A stretch of DNA of 64,000 nt from Egbenema bharatensis (GTDB taxonomy: Bacteria > Cyanobacteriota > Cyanobacteriia > Elainellales > Elainellaceae): assembly GCF_048077055.1 (NCBI RefSeq), contig NZ_CP182236.1, positions 3,038,001 to 3,102,000 on the forward strand, in the 5' to 3' direction. Shown one piece after another: positions 28,871-37,715 of this stretch. Made by a program: the position numbers and the translations under genes. How positions within the stretch are numbered: position 1 is the stretch's first letter; each line of letters starts with the position of its first letter. The notes under the pieces are model-generated. The model was not told where the DNA came from. It worked only from the letters and a program-made list of their open reading frames with translations, and did not search any database.

Positions 28871-29059
28871 TTAGCGGACTGGAATTCCAGGGGCGTAGGC
28901 TTCAATTACTTTGTTGGTACGGGAACACAAAACCATCAAGTAATCGCAGGCGGGACACTGAGTTTGTACCACTTGACTACTAACAATATATTCCCGCTCC
29001 GCCATACTGCCGCAGTTCGGACAACGGACAGACTGTGTGGTTTCGGTGGTTTCTAACAT
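28871..29059 (-). CDS. Small zinc-ribbon protein
   Basis: 62 residues, ATG 29059. Two CPxC knuckles, VRCPNCGSMAEREY and TQCPACDYLMVLCSRT, suggest one structural zinc, then a conserved tail KVIEAYAPGIP. This short protein is common in cyanobacteria and is often mis-labelled replication restart helicase PriA; it has no helicase part. Role unknown. Confidence 0.75.
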   Translation of the reverse strand: MLETTETTQSVRCPNCGSMAEREYIVSSQVVQTQCPACDYLMVLCSRTNKVIEAYAPGIPVR

Positions 29060-29653
29060 AGAATTGTTTAAAGATGGGTTAACTCAACAGCGTTAAATCA
29101 GCAGAAATTAAATCAGCAAAAAACGAACAAATCGTATCTTGTTGTATCTTGAAAACGTTTCTGAGAAAGGGCAGGTTTTAGTTAAGACTTCGTAATAGAT
29201 TATGTCAGCCTCTCCTGAAGAATGCAACCTGAGTTCTTTTAAAGAAAGTGTGGGGATCACTGACAAATGGGCGATCCCCAGCGAATTCTTTATGAAAATT
29301 TTAATTAGAGAGGCGATCGCATCTCACGCCGAAAAGGGCGAATTTCAAGCTTAAAACTTAGTTAAATTCATTTCCTGCCGTTAAAACTCTGAGATGTTTG
29401 AGGCTGCTTTTTGATGGTTGGAATCGTGAATTAAATAACCTGTTCACAGTTCTGCTTCGTTGACTGGGCAGGCAAGATGCCTACCCCACAAGAATTTCAG
29501 GTGATTAAATTTGCATTCTCCTGATGCGATCGGGGATTTTGTTGAAGCTGCCAAATGACCATTCGTTCGATGTTCAAGCCCCGTGCGGATTCAACGAGCA
29601 TTGAGCTAAAGTGACTTTGTGAAGCAGCAGACCTACGTGAAAGGAGGGCAAGC
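29060..29653. other. Intergenic region upstream of the TrkA-like pair, with one dispersed repeat copy
   Basis: About 590 bases without a supportable gene. A lone copy of the GACTGGGCAGGCAAGATGCC repeat is at 29462-29506 (compare the tandem at 22088). A strong ribosome binding site AAAGGAGGG lies at 29640-29648 before the next gene. Confidence 0.6.
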
Positions 29654-30367
29654 ATGTATATAGTGATTGGTGGAGCTGGATTAGTGGGTCTCAGTTTGGC
29701 TCAAGACTTACTGGAACTTGGACATACAGTTGCCATTATTGATATTGACCCTGCTGCTTGTCGTCAAGCCCGCGATCAGTTTGGTGTGATGGCGTTTGAG
29801 GGCAGTGCGGTTAGCACGGAAGTGCTTTTAACCGCAGGCATTCGGAAGGCAGATTCGGTGGCAGCCGTTTTGCGTCATGATGCTTTGAACCTGGCAATGG
29901 TGGCCTTGTCCAAACATTTTGGTGTGCCGCACATCCTATCCCGGATGCGCCATAAGGACTTTGCTGAACCGTTGCGGATTGCTGGGGCTCATCACATTAT
30001 CAGTACGGTGGATCTGGGTGTTTCGACAATGGTGAGGGCGATCGAATATCCCGAAGTCGATTCGATGATGCATTTTGAGCAAGGGCAAATTGAAATTCTT
30101 AAGCTCTCCATTCCCGAAAAGTGTGATGTTGTGGGGTTAAAGATTTCAGAAATTGCTCAACATCCTCAATTTCCAGAAAATTCCCTAATTATCGGCTATC
30201 AGTCTCATCCTCATATGAATCTGATGGTTCCCAATGGAGATACCGTACTTGAAGCGGGTTCAACGGTCTTGGTGGCGACTCAGCCGCAATCGCTGCATCA
30301 GGTGATCGATTTCTTGCAGCATTGTCCTGGCGATCGATTACCAAAAGTAGAAATGCTTTATCGATAG
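29654..30367 (+). CDS. TrkA/RCK family potassium-transport regulator, copy 1
   Basis: 237 residues: Rossmann RCK_N domain (IVIGGAGLVGLSLAQDLLEL, acidic strand end IIDIDPAACRQA) up to about 140, then a TrkA_C-like domain (VVGLKISEIAQHPQFPENSL). Such subunits bind NAD(H) or nucleotides and gate K+ transporters or antiporters in the membrane. No membrane partner is in the same operon. ATG 29654 follows AAAGGAGGG with good spacing. A paralogue follows 203 bases later. Confidence 0.9.
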   Translation: MYIVIGGAGLVGLSLAQDLLELGHTVAIIDIDPAACRQARDQFGVMAFEGSAVSTEVLLTAGIRKADSVAAVLRHDALNLAMVALSKHFGVPHILSRMRHKDFAEPLRIAGAHHIISTVDLGVSTMVRAIEYPEVDSMMHFEQGQIEILKLSIPEKCDVVGLKISEIAQHPQFPENSLIIGYQSHPHMNLMVPNGDTVLEAGSTVLVATQPQSLHQVIDFLQHCPGDRLPKVEMLYR

Positions 30368-30570
30368 TTGATGGGAAGAATTCTGTAAAAGTGGTTGTGA
30401 ATCGACGAGAATAGAAAGTAAGAAAATAATCGGTCTGATGCATTTCATCAGAAGGTTAAAGGGTTCAGAGCGGATAGGGATCACTCACAATAGAGTTTTT
30501 TCCTGACGGTCATGAACCCTGTTTTTATGGATCTGCTGATAGATTGTCAACAAGCGAGGCAAAGTAAGCC

Positions 30571-31278
30571 ATGTATGTGTTGATTGGTGGAGCCGGAATG
30601 ATGGGGTTGCGGTTAGCCCAAGCCCTTCTGGAAATGGGACACACGGTTGCAGTGGTGGATACGGATCCGATCGCCTGTCAGTATGCCCGCGAAAAGGTGG
30701 GAGTGATGGCGTTTGAAGGCAGTGCCGTCAGTACAACGGTGTTAGATGAAGCGGGAATTCGCAAGGCCGATGCAGTGGCTGCCACCCTCAGCAGCGATGC
30801 GATGAACCTGGCTCTAGTAACTCTTTCTAAGCGATACGGCGTGCCGATGATTGTGGTTCGGATGAGTGAGCGAGACTTTTTGGAACCCTATCGGATTGCT
30901 GGAGCCAGTCATGTGATCAGCACATTGGATATTGCAATCACTACGATGGTGAATGCCCTGGAATATCCCGAAGTGGAATCGATGATGCACTTTGAGCAAG
31001 GGCAGGTCGAAGTATTGAAGCTGCCTGTGCCCAGTGATTGCTACATTGCCGGACGCACCATCGCTGAGATTGCCCAGGATCCCAAATTCCCCACTGGCTC
31101 CCTGATCATCGGCTATCAGTGTCATGTCTGCGCCGATCTGGTTATTCCGAATGGCAACACGCGATTGGATGCTGGCTCAACGATTCTGGTGGTGACGAAA
31201 CCGGGATTGGTGCGTCAAATGATCGACTACATGGGAATTTGTTCTAGTCATCGTCCAACGCTAGAAGTTTCTCATTGA
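30571..31278 (+). CDS. TrkA/RCK family potassium-transport regulator, copy 2
   Basis: 235 residues, a close paralogue of the preceding gene along its full length (shared MAFEGSAVST, AGIRKAD, EYPEV.SMMHFEQGQ, SLIIGYQ). Domain layout is the same: RCK_N then TrkA_C. The two clearly arose by tandem duplication and could form a heteromeric ring. Its last 35 bases overlap the end of the convergent antiporter gene. Confidence 0.9.
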   Translation: MYVLIGGAGMMGLRLAQALLEMGHTVAVVDTDPIACQYAREKVGVMAFEGSAVSTTVLDEAGIRKADAVAATLSSDAMNLALVTLSKRYGVPMIVVRMSERDFLEPYRIAGASHVISTLDIAITTMVNALEYPEVESMMHFEQGQVEVLKLPVPSDCYIAGRTIAEIAQDPKFPTGSLIIGYQCHVCADLVIPNGNTRLDAGSTILVVTKPGLVRQMIDYMGICSSHRPTLEVSH

Positions 31279-32842
31279 GGTCTTTGATATAGGTTTGTAC
31301 CAAATCTTCGGAAATCATGCGTTTGCGAAGCGCATCGTTGACGGCTCCCTTTTCCGCCAGCAGTAACCGTCGTCGAATGGCATCAAGTTTAGTGCGATCG
31401 TCTCCATTCTCTAAGGTCTGTGCTCGTTGGTTATACAGATCGCGCAATAGTCGTTCAGAGGAAGCAATTCTGGCTTGATAGGCCGCTCGAAGTTCTTCGT
31501 AAACGGCTTTGGGTAACACCCCCGATTTGAGTAAATTATCCAGTTCATCCTGGGCTGCTTTGGCCGCAATCAGCTGAATTTGGGATGCTTCCACCTGCTG
31601 TCTGATGCCAGAGATGCCGGATAATTTCAACCGTTTAACCAGCCACGGCAGACTCAATCCCTGTCCGACCAATGACATCAGCACAGTGCCAAATATCAGG
31701 GGAATCACCTGTTCTCGTCCGGGTAGCCCCAGAGGAATACTGAGGGCCAGGGCCATCGACAGGGAACCCTTGACATTACCCAGAAATAAAACGTGTTGCC
31801 ACTTAATCGGAATCGGGCGATCGAACAGTCGCAGCAACGCCAGTAATGGATAAATCGTTAAGGCCCGTCCCGCTTGGTAAACCAAAATGGCCACTAAAAC
31901 TAGCGGTAACGTTTGCCAGAGCGTAATCAGGTCAACTTCCAGCCCAATTAATAGAAAAATAAACGTATTGACTCCAAATCCGGCATAATCCCAAAAACTG
32001 AGAATGGTGATTTTGGCCGTTGCAGAAACATTCCGAGCGATACCCAGATTACCGTAGACTAACCCAGCGACAACCACTGCAACCGCACCCGACACGCCTA
32101 AAAACTGTCCCGTCTGAAACGCTCCCAAAGCAACGGCAACGGTTAACAAAATATCGCTCAGGGCATCATCAGACTGGCGGGATAAGCCAACACTTAAATA
32201 GCCAAAGATTAATCCCACTAATGTCCCGCCGACCATGACAACCGTTAACTGCTGTAGCCCTTCCAGGAAGGAGATCGATCCCAGAGTGTAAACATTGGCA
32301 ATCAAGCCGAATAACACCAGGGCAACACCATCATTGAATAAACTTTCTCCCTCTACGATCGTGGACAGCCGCGAAGGGACAGGCACTTCTTTAAAGACTG
32401 CAATGACTGAAACGGTATCGGTAATGGCTAGAATCACTCCCGCAAACATGGCCGGTATCCAGTCAAAGCCAAGGCTATATTTCAGCAAAACAGCGGTAAT
32501 AGCGGAAGCCAGAAAAATACCAGGGCCAGCCAGGAGGGCGATCGGCTTAAAGGTACTGCGGAGGCGGCTAATATCCGTATTAATTGCAGCCTCAAAAATC
32601 AGAATCGGCAAGAACAGGTTTAATACCAGAGCTGGATCTAGCCCCACCTGTCCAGGTAGCAGTTCAGTGACAGCCAGCCCAGCCAGCACCAATCCCGTGA
32701 CATAGGGAGTTCGCAACCGTCTTGTGATCAGGGCAACCCCCGTCGCCACCAGGAGCAAAATAATTAAAGTAGTTACTAAGCCAGTCACCTCACCGCTTCC
32801 AGGAGTAGTGACTACACCATTTTGGGCAAAAAGATTTTCCAT
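31244..32842 (-). CDS. CPA1-type Na+(K+)/H+ antiporter
   Basis: 532 residues with about twelve membrane helices. Key transport motif in FAGVILAITDTVSVIAVFKE and VEGESLFNDGVALVLFG, the conserved acidic pair of the NhaP/NHE class. The last 130 residues form a cytosolic helical tail (LIAAKAAQDELDNLLKSG). The tail end overlaps the TrkA copy 2 gene by 35 bases tail to tail. Given two adjacent RCK-type regulators, functional coupling is possible but is inference. Confidence 0.92.
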   Translation of the reverse strand: MENLFAQNGVVTTPGSGEVTGLVTTLIILLLVATGVALITRRLRTPYVTGLVLAGLAVTELLPGQVGLDPALVLNLFLPILIFEAAINTDISRLRSTFKPIALLAGPGIFLASAITAVLLKYSLGFDWIPAMFAGVILAITDTVSVIAVFKEVPVPSRLSTIVEGESLFNDGVALVLFGLIANVYTLGSISFLEGLQQLTVVMVGGTLVGLIFGYLSVGLSRQSDDALSDILLTVAVALGAFQTGQFLGVSGAVAVVVAGLVYGNLGIARNVSATAKITILSFWDYAGFGVNTFIFLLIGLEVDLITLWQTLPLVLVAILVYQAGRALTIYPLLALLRLFDRPIPIKWQHVLFLGNVKGSLSMALALSIPLGLPGREQVIPLIFGTVLMSLVGQGLSLPWLVKRLKLSGISGIRQQVEASQIQLIAAKAAQDELDNLLKSGVLPKAVYEELRAAYQARIASSERLLRDLYNQRAQTLENGDDRTKLDAIRRRLLLAEKGAVNDALRKRMISEDLVQTYIKDLNEKLLALDDD

Positions 32843-32979
32843 AGAAAAATTTTACGTCAGACCATTTGGCTCTAGCGTGTTCTAGATTGCGAAGGCTGAT
32901 CTGGCGATCGGGTCTAATGATTGAATATCCCCATCGGAGCGGCAATCCATGTGGGGAAGGTAGTTGCAGTCACAAGTTT

Positions 32980-33020
32980 TGGGGAAAGGCAGGCTGGAAG
33001 CCTGCGCTACGGATACGGCA
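32980..33020. repeat. Single copy of the ...GCCTGCGCTACGGAT repeat
   Basis: AAGGCAGGCTGGAAGCCTGC followed by GCTACGGATACGG, the same family as at 7165 and 28780, just downstream of the GST gene stop. Confidence 0.7.
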
Positions 33021-33034
33021 GTTTTGGGAGGGTG

Positions 33035-33838
33035 CTATTCAATATTGATAGAGGTGGGGCCAGAGGCAGTCGTGCCAGGAGTCGTTCCCACGGGAATTGA
33101 TGTTTGGCGATACTCTCGATACAGCCGATCGCGCCATTCCCAGAAAGGTTGGTATTTAGGATTATCTGCCAGTCCAGGTACACCTTTCCCCTTAAGCGTT
33201 TCGGGAATTTGCAGGTAAAGACCCGCTGGAAATTTCGCATACATCGTTAGTCCAGCCACCGCAAAATCTGCCAGGGTAGGATACTCAGCAATTAAATAAG
33301 GGCGATCGGTTAGTAGAGTCGTCAGGGAATCCAGGGTTTGCTCCATTGCCCGTCGGGCCGATCGCACTGAATCTGAGCCAAATCCAGCTCCTGAACCCAG
33401 CAAGTCCAGTGCCTCACGGGGTACAGCTTCCACTAAAGACTTGAGAAAGCTGGGGGTGTTGGTCGGAAGGGCCGCCGCGCGAAAGTCCGGATTTTGGCTA
33501 AACGCCCATAACATCATCTTGCGGGCATTCAAACCAATCGACTCATCGGCCCATTCTTCCATCAGCAGACAAAGGGCCCGTTGTTGGGGGTCGGCGGGCA
33601 AAATTGGGCGATCGGGATACTTTTGATCCAGATACAGGGCGATCGCAGTGGAATCGGCAATCACCTCTGCCCCATCCTTCAAGACGGGTACCTGTCGCTG
33701 ACCGGATAGGCGATAAACATCCAGTTGACCAATGCCGGGTGTCACTTCAACCTTGCGGTAGGGCAATCCCTTGTAATCCAAAATCAGGCGAATTTTTTCG
33801 CAGTAGTGAGATAGTTCAAATTGATGTAGCTCTAGCAT
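33035..33838 (-). CDS. Glutathione S-transferase family protein
   Basis: 267 residues from ATG 33838 (MLELHQFELSHYCEKIRLIL). The thioredoxin-fold N-domain (1-78) has ELSHYCEKI at the active-site position and VPVLKDGAEVIADSTAIALYL, the glutathione-binding Pro and Ser/Thr. The helical C-domain follows. SxYC rather than a Ser/Tyr-only site suggests an omega/zeta-like reductase or maleylacetoacetate-isomerase-like role; not certain. The upstream frame to 33874 is rejected. Confidence 0.85.
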   Translation of the reverse strand: MLELHQFELSHYCEKIRLILDYKGLPYRKVEVTPGIGQLDVYRLSGQRQVPVLKDGAEVIADSTAIALYLDQKYPDRPILPADPQQRALCLLMEEWADESIGLNARKMMLWAFSQNPDFRAAALPTNTPSFLKSLVEAVPREALDLLGSGAGFGSDSVRSARRAMEQTLDSLTTLLTDRPYLIAEYPTLADFAVAGLTMYAKFPAGLYLQIPETLKGKGVPGLADNPKYQPFWEWRDRLYREYRQTSIPVGTTPGTTASGPTSINIE

Positions 33839-34088
33839 TCTGCATCTCCTGAATTGGCATCCGTTTCCGGACAAAGCATATCAGACTAGCCTGGTTAAGG
33901 AGTGTATTGTCTCTGCCCCAAGGATGAGAATTGCAATGTTCCCGAATTTAGGTTTGAATTATCAATCAAGTTTCTATAGCTTATAGAAACTTCCTATTAA
34001 AATAAAGTGATCAAATCTTTACAAAAGCGTCATAATACGTAGGACTAAGTTTGTTAATCCTTTATTAAGGGGAAGAGGAACACACGAA

Positions 34089-34811
34089 ATGAAGAACATG
34101 AACTCTGTGAATCTGGTGAAACAAACTCTGGGTCTGGTTGGTGCTGTTGTTGCCGGTGCTGTTATAGCCTTGCCCGCTGCCGCTCAAGTTCCTATGGAAC
34201 CTGCTGTGGATGCAATGGAAGAAGAAATGGTAACGCCTGAAGCAGAAGCGGATATGGTGGTTCCGACTGAAGCGGTCGAAATGCCTGAAGCGGAAACCCC
34301 TGTTGAAGCAGAAGCTCCGGCTGAGGCAGAAACCCCTGTTGAAGCAGAAGCTCCTATCGAGTCTGAAGCAACTGATGAAATTGCTGCTGTAGACGGCACG
34401 ATCGTAGACATCGCTGCTGCAAGTGGTGCTTTCGATACGCTAGTTGCAGCTCTGACGGAAGCCGAATTAGCTGAAGTGTTGGCTGGTGAAGGGCCTTTCA
34501 CGGTATTTGCTCCTACTGATGAAGCATTTGCCGCTCTGCCTGAAGGCACCCTGGAGCAACTGCTGCTGCCTGAAAACCGCGAAATTTTGATTCAAATTCT
34601 GACCTACCATGTGGTTCCCGGTACGGTGACTTCTGATCAGCTAGAGTCCGGTGAAGTCGAAACGGTTGAAGGGAGCACCGTTAACGTTATGGTTGGCGGA
34701 GAAGCGGTCATGATCAACGAAGCCAACGTCGTTGAAGCAGACATCCTGGCAAGCAACGGTGTGATTCACGTGATCGATCGCGTCATCCTACCTCCTGCAT
34801 TGCTTCAGTAA
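34089..34811 (+). CDS. Secreted fasciclin (FAS1) domain protein with acidic repeat linker
   Basis: 240 residues. Signal peptide ends near ALPAAAQ (about 34). Residues 37-98 are a Glu/Ala/Pro/Thr linker holding two copies of EAETPVEAEAP (36-base DNA repeat). Residues 99-240 form one FAS1 domain: TIVDIAAASGAFDTLVAAL, GPFTVFAPTDEAFAALP and ILTYHVVPG, ending VIHVIDRVILPP. Extracytoplasmic adhesion or matrix role is the family theme. ATG 34089 follows AAGGGGAAGAGG. A terminator lies 59 bases after the stop. Confidence 0.93.
   Translation: MKNMNSVNLVKQTLGLVGAVVAGAVIALPAAAQVPMEPAVDAMEEEMVTPEAEADMVVPTEAVEMPEAETPVEAEAPAEAETPVEAEAPIESEATDEIAAVDGTIVDIAAASGAFDTLVAALTEAELAEVLAGEGPFTVFAPTDEAFAALPEGTLEQLLLPENREILIQILTYHVVPGTVTSDQLESGEVETVEGSTVNVMVGGEAVMINEANVVEADILASNGVIHVIDRVILPPALLQ
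34287..34358 (+). repeat. Two 36-bp coding repeats in the fasciclin gene
   Basis: Units 34287-34322 and 34323-34358 encode EAETPVEAEAPA and EAETPVEAEAPI, nearly identical at DNA level, suggesting recent duplication. Confidence 0.85.
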
Positions 34812-34870
34812 GCGTCGGCAATCACAACTCTGTTTTTTGATCTTCCCCAAACTCCTAGTCTCTACCGTTG

Positions 34871-34910
34871 GAACGCAGGCTCATTCAGCAGTCTGCGTTC
34901 TCTTTTGTTT
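34871..34910 (+). terminator. Rho-independent terminator of the fasciclin gene
   Basis: 8-bp perfect stem GAACGCAG (34871-34878) with CTGCGTTC (34893-34900), 14-base loop, T-rich tail TCTTTTGTTT. Confidence 0.88.
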
Positions 34911-35002
34911 ATAGAAATCCTTCCCTTTGCCATCAACCCCTAATGTTTGTAAACTTATATGAAGTATGAATTGACCTGTTAAGCTATTTTTTTCCTGCCC
35001 CT

Positions 35003-35554
35003 ATGATGTCCCGTCGTGCCTGCGTCCGGTTGCTAATCGCTGCTTGCCTGACTTTTGTCATTTCCTTTGCTGTTGTCCCGGCTGCCCATGCGTTAGGTGG
35101 GCCCCAACCGCCTCTGGATCAGCCTGCGCCAGAATTTACGCTACCCACGAATACCGGAGAGGGCGAAATTTCCCTATCTGATTACCGGGGGCAATGGGTG
35201 GTGGTTTACTTCTACCCCAAAGATTTCACCTCTGGCTGTACGCTGGAAGCGCGGCGATTTCAGCAAGATTTACCGAAGTATCGAGCCAGAAATACTCAAA
35301 TTTTAGGAATCAGTGTAGATGATGTGGAGTCTCACGCTGAATTTTGTGATTCTGAAGGGCTGAGATTCCCGCTGCTTGCAGATGTGGATGGTTCTGTCAG
35401 TAAAGCGTACGGTTCCTGGTTAGGAGTTATGTCCCTGCGGCATACTTACATCATTGATCCAGATGGAGTCATGCGATTCCGGTTTTTGGGAGTCAATCCA
35501 GCCATTCACAGTCCTGAGGTGTTGGCAACTTTAGATGAGCTGCAAGCGGTTTAG
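35003..35554 (+). CDS. Exported peroxiredoxin of the BCP/PrxQ class
   Basis: 183 residues. Signal peptide about 1-30 (LLIAACLTFVISFAVVPAAHA). Thioredoxin-like fold with peroxidatic Cys79 in FTSGCTLEARRF; the PrxQ-type resolving Cys five residues on is absent (Arg-Arg instead). One other Cys, C115 (EFCDSEGL), may resolve, or the enzyme is 1-Cys. Reduces H2O2 or alkyl peroxides outside the cytosol. ATG 35003 is preceded by T-rich sequence with no clear ribosome binding site. Confidence 0.9.
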   Translation: MMSRRACVRLLIAACLTFVISFAVVPAAHALGGPQPPLDQPAPEFTLPTNTGEGEISLSDYRGQWVVVYFYPKDFTSGCTLEARRFQQDLPKYRARNTQILGISVDDVESHAEFCDSEGLRFPLLADVDGSVSKAYGSWLGVMSLRHTYIIDPDGVMRFRFLGVNPAIHSPEVLATLDELQAV

Positions 35555-35630
35555 GGTGATAGATCTCAAGACTAGAAAAGTGATTACTCCGGCAATATTT
35601 GAGTAGGCATTCCTATGAGGTAGATGATGC

Positions 35631-35855
35631 CTACCAAAACGCTGTAGTTTTGTCGGTTGAACCATTATGGGCAATACTCACCCGACGAAATTCTGAAACT
35701 TCTTGTGGAGTGGCATCTTGTCCGCCCAGTCCGTCAAGTAGAGCATTGTGCTGGTTATTTAATTCATGATCCTGAGCAAAAAATCGATCGCCCCCCTTTT
35801 TGAACCAGACATAGAGGAGCGATCGATTTTTGCTGCTTGTGAGGGAGATACTACA
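35631..35855 (-). pseudogene. 5'-truncated gene remnant next to the IS982 element
   Basis: A minus-strand frame open from 35855 to TAG 35631 (74 codons) reads like real protein (SLLYVWFKKGGDRFFAQDHE, then LNNQHNALLDGLGGQDATPQ and EVSEFRRVSIAHNGSTDK) but has no ATG, GTG or TTG start. Its 5' side is 30 bases from the IS left end, so insertion or associated deletion probably removed the start. I do not know the family. Confidence 0.5.
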
Positions 35856-35888
35856 TTAAGCAATATTCCCTATCTTCACAATTAACGC

Positions 35889-35905
35889 CTAATGTGAATT
35901 AGACA
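35889..35905 (+). repeat. IS982 left terminal inverted repeat
   Basis: CTAATGTGAATTAGACA; pairs with 36867-36883 at 16 of 17 positions. Confidence 0.85.
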
Positions 35906-35912
35906 GAGCAGT

Positions 35913-36812
35913 TTAAGACTGTTGGAAGGTTAACACATGGATGCCAAACTGCTGTTTGAGCAATAACCGCAGGGTATGGCTTGCCAGTTTAGCTGCAATG
36001 TGGACACAAAAGCCCTCTACGGTCTTGTTGAGCAAGCGTTCGGGGTTACGTCCAGTGTTTTGAATTTCATGAAACACCCCTTCAATGCGCTGACGCACTT
36101 TGGAGATGAAGCGATTGAGGGATGGGGGATGCTGCTGTTTCTGATTTTTGCGCAAGACAGTCCAAATCTGATTGCCGGTGCGCTGCTGCACTTGGAGTTG
36201 CCAGTCCTGGTCGATAAACCCCTTGTCACCGTAGATGGTGCACCCTCGGGCGACCGCTAAGAGCGACTCAATGGCAACCCGCTCATCGGTGTTGGCTGGG
36301 ACTAAATCATAGGCAATCGGAATCCCGTTCCAGGTACTGAGTAAGGCGAGTTTGTAGCCGAAGTAATACATCTGGCGCGACGCACAATAGCCAGGGGTTG
36401 CATTGCCAGAAAAATCACTGCGTGTCTTGTCCCGCTTGAGTCCCAGTACGGGAATCGGTTTGGTGTCCACCAGCAGATGCGTTTGCTGGGTCGCTCCTAA
36501 TGCCACGACCCAACTGCGTCGCAGTGATTCCAGCATCCCATCTAATTGGCGTAAGCGCCGATTGAATTGACTCTGATCCAACAACTGTGGAAACCAGCAG
36601 AGATAGTTGGCACGCATAAAGCCGAGAAACTGGGTTTCACCCGGAAAGGGCAGATAGTCCATCAGCAGTGCTAAGGTCAGCATTTCGCTATCACTCAATT
36701 GCGCTTGTACTCCTGGTCGGGGGCAGTCTAACGGTGCAATCTGCTGGCGATACCAATCGTCTACCAGAACAAAAATGGTGGTCATCAGGCTGGGAAAGTC
36801 TATGCTAGTCAT
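35913..36812 (-). CDS. IS982 family transposase
   Basis: About 299 residues from ATG 36812 (MTSIDFPSLMTTIFVLVDDW). DDE catalytic residues are visible: Asp in HLLVDTKPIPV, Asp in CTIYGDKGF and Glu in RQRIEGVFHEIQN. The longer open frame starts with GTG inside the terminal repeat and is less likely. Length is normal for the family and no stop or shift is present, so the element may be active. Confidence 0.94.
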   Translation of the reverse strand: MTSIDFPSLMTTIFVLVDDWYRQQIAPLDCPRPGVQAQLSDSEMLTLALLMDYLPFPGETQFLGFMRANYLCWFPQLLDQSQFNRRLRQLDGMLESLRRSWVVALGATQQTHLLVDTKPIPVLGLKRDKTRSDFSGNATPGYCASRQMYYFGYKLALLSTWNGIPIAYDLVPANTDERVAIESLLAVARGCTIYGDKGFIDQDWQLQVQQRTGNQIWTVLRKNQKQQHPPSLNRFISKVRQRIEGVFHEIQNTGRNPERLLNKTVEGFCVHIAAKLASHTLRLLLKQQFGIHVLTFQQS

Positions 36813-36866
36813 GGGAGAGGTGAGCTTCAAAGGTGGTACTTCGATTCTCAACCTCTCCCACCTTTT

Positions 36867-36883
36867 TGTCCAATTCACATTAG
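36867..36883 (-). repeat. IS982 right terminal inverted repeat
   Basis: TGTCCAATTCACATTAG on the plus strand; see left repeat at 35889-35905. Confidence 0.85.
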
Positions 36884-36896
36884 ACGTAATTAAGGA

Positions 36897-37715
36897 TTAC
36901 TGTTCTTCAATGGGGAAGACTTCCTGCGCTACGATTACCGGATTATCACCATAATTTTCGGTAATTTCTTGTTGAAGTTCGGCATCCCAGTTGTACTGCT
37001 GTTGGAATTCAGCAATATCAAACTGACGAGCTTCTCCAGTAATGACCAGATCGTCACCCTGATCGATTAACTGTTGCAGCGGCTGATCGCTGATTACGAG
37101 AATATCGCCACCCGTTAGACCACCACCCAAACGGTAAGCATTCGGGCCAATTTCTTCTAGATCGCCTTCAACAGCAACGGTCTGATTAAAGAAGAGTTCT
37201 GGGTTATCAGACAGTTCACCCGTGTCTGGAGATAGGGCTGCGGTGTCCGCCAGAATCATTGGACGATCTTCATCCTGACCGATCTCATCCTCAGGAATGT
37301 TGTATTGTTGAGCTTCTGCTGCGGTGAAACGCTGTACCTGCCCAGTGACTTGAATTCGATCGACTGCAATATCGTCAGCATCACCTTCTTCGGTAGGCAA
37401 GACAAAGTTGTCAGGCAGAACTACGATAATATCTTCGCCGCCAAACAGGTTGCCAGCACCCATCCGTACAACGTTGTCAGCCAGCCGTTCATCAATATCA
37501 CCACGGATCGTAACAGTTTGACCAATTAATTCTTCATAATCTTCAGCAACGTCTTCTCGGGTTACTGCACCAGGATCAGCGGGCTGTTCCGTCGTGGGTT
37601 GTTCAGCTTGCGGATCGGTTTCAGTTTGTGGGGGAGCACAGGCTGCAACGAAGGCAGTCAGCAATGCCATACTTAGAGTTCCAACACCCAACTTTTTCAA
37701 CTTGTTACTTGCCAT
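36897..37715 (-). CDS. Lipoprotein with two repeated beta (OB-like) domains, unknown function
   Basis: 272 residues from ATG 37715 with a fine ribosome binding site (AGGAGGAAAT). Signal with lipobox AFVAAC near Cys22-25, then a Thr/Glu/Gln/Pro linker. Two repeat units share the pattern xxGQTVTIRGDIDE...RMGAGNLFGGEDIIVV and NQTVAVEGDLEE...RLGGGLTGGDILVI, each ending (V/I)TG(Q/E)(V/A)(Q/R)(R/Q)F. The protein is very acidic. Membrane-anchored, extracytoplasmic. No ligand can be named. The IS982 element lies 13 bases past the stop and may have displaced its terminator. Confidence 0.82.
   Translation of the reverse strand: MASNKLKKLGVGTLSMALLTAFVAACAPPQTETDPQAEQPTTEQPADPGAVTREDVAEDYEELIGQTVTIRGDIDERLADNVVRMGAGNLFGGEDIIVVLPDNFVLPTEEGDADDIAVDRIQVTGQVQRFTAAEAQQYNIPEDEIGQDEDRPMILADTAALSPDTGELSDNPELFFNQTVAVEGDLEEIGPNAYRLGGGLTGGDILVISDQPLQQLIDQGDDLVITGEARQFDIAEFQQQYNWDAELQQEITENYGDNPVIVAQEVFPIEEQ

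Larger units (their letters stand above)
35889..36883 (-). mobile_element. IS982-family insertion sequence, intact
   Basis: About 995 bp bounded by inverted repeats: left CTAATGTGAATTAGACA (35889-35905), right 36867-36883 whose complement is CTAATGTGAATTGGACA, 16 of 17 matching. It carries one full-length transposase. No clear target duplication; the flanking AATTA sequences may extend the inverted repeat instead. It sits 13 bases after the stop of the lipoprotein gene. Confidence 0.9.

Noticed and set aside
34184..34549. 121-residue minus-strand frame opposite the fasciclin gene
   Set aside because: It is Ala/Ser/Thr low-complexity produced by the antisense of the Glu/Ala/Pro repeat; the plus-strand gene has a signal peptide, FAS1 domain and terminator.
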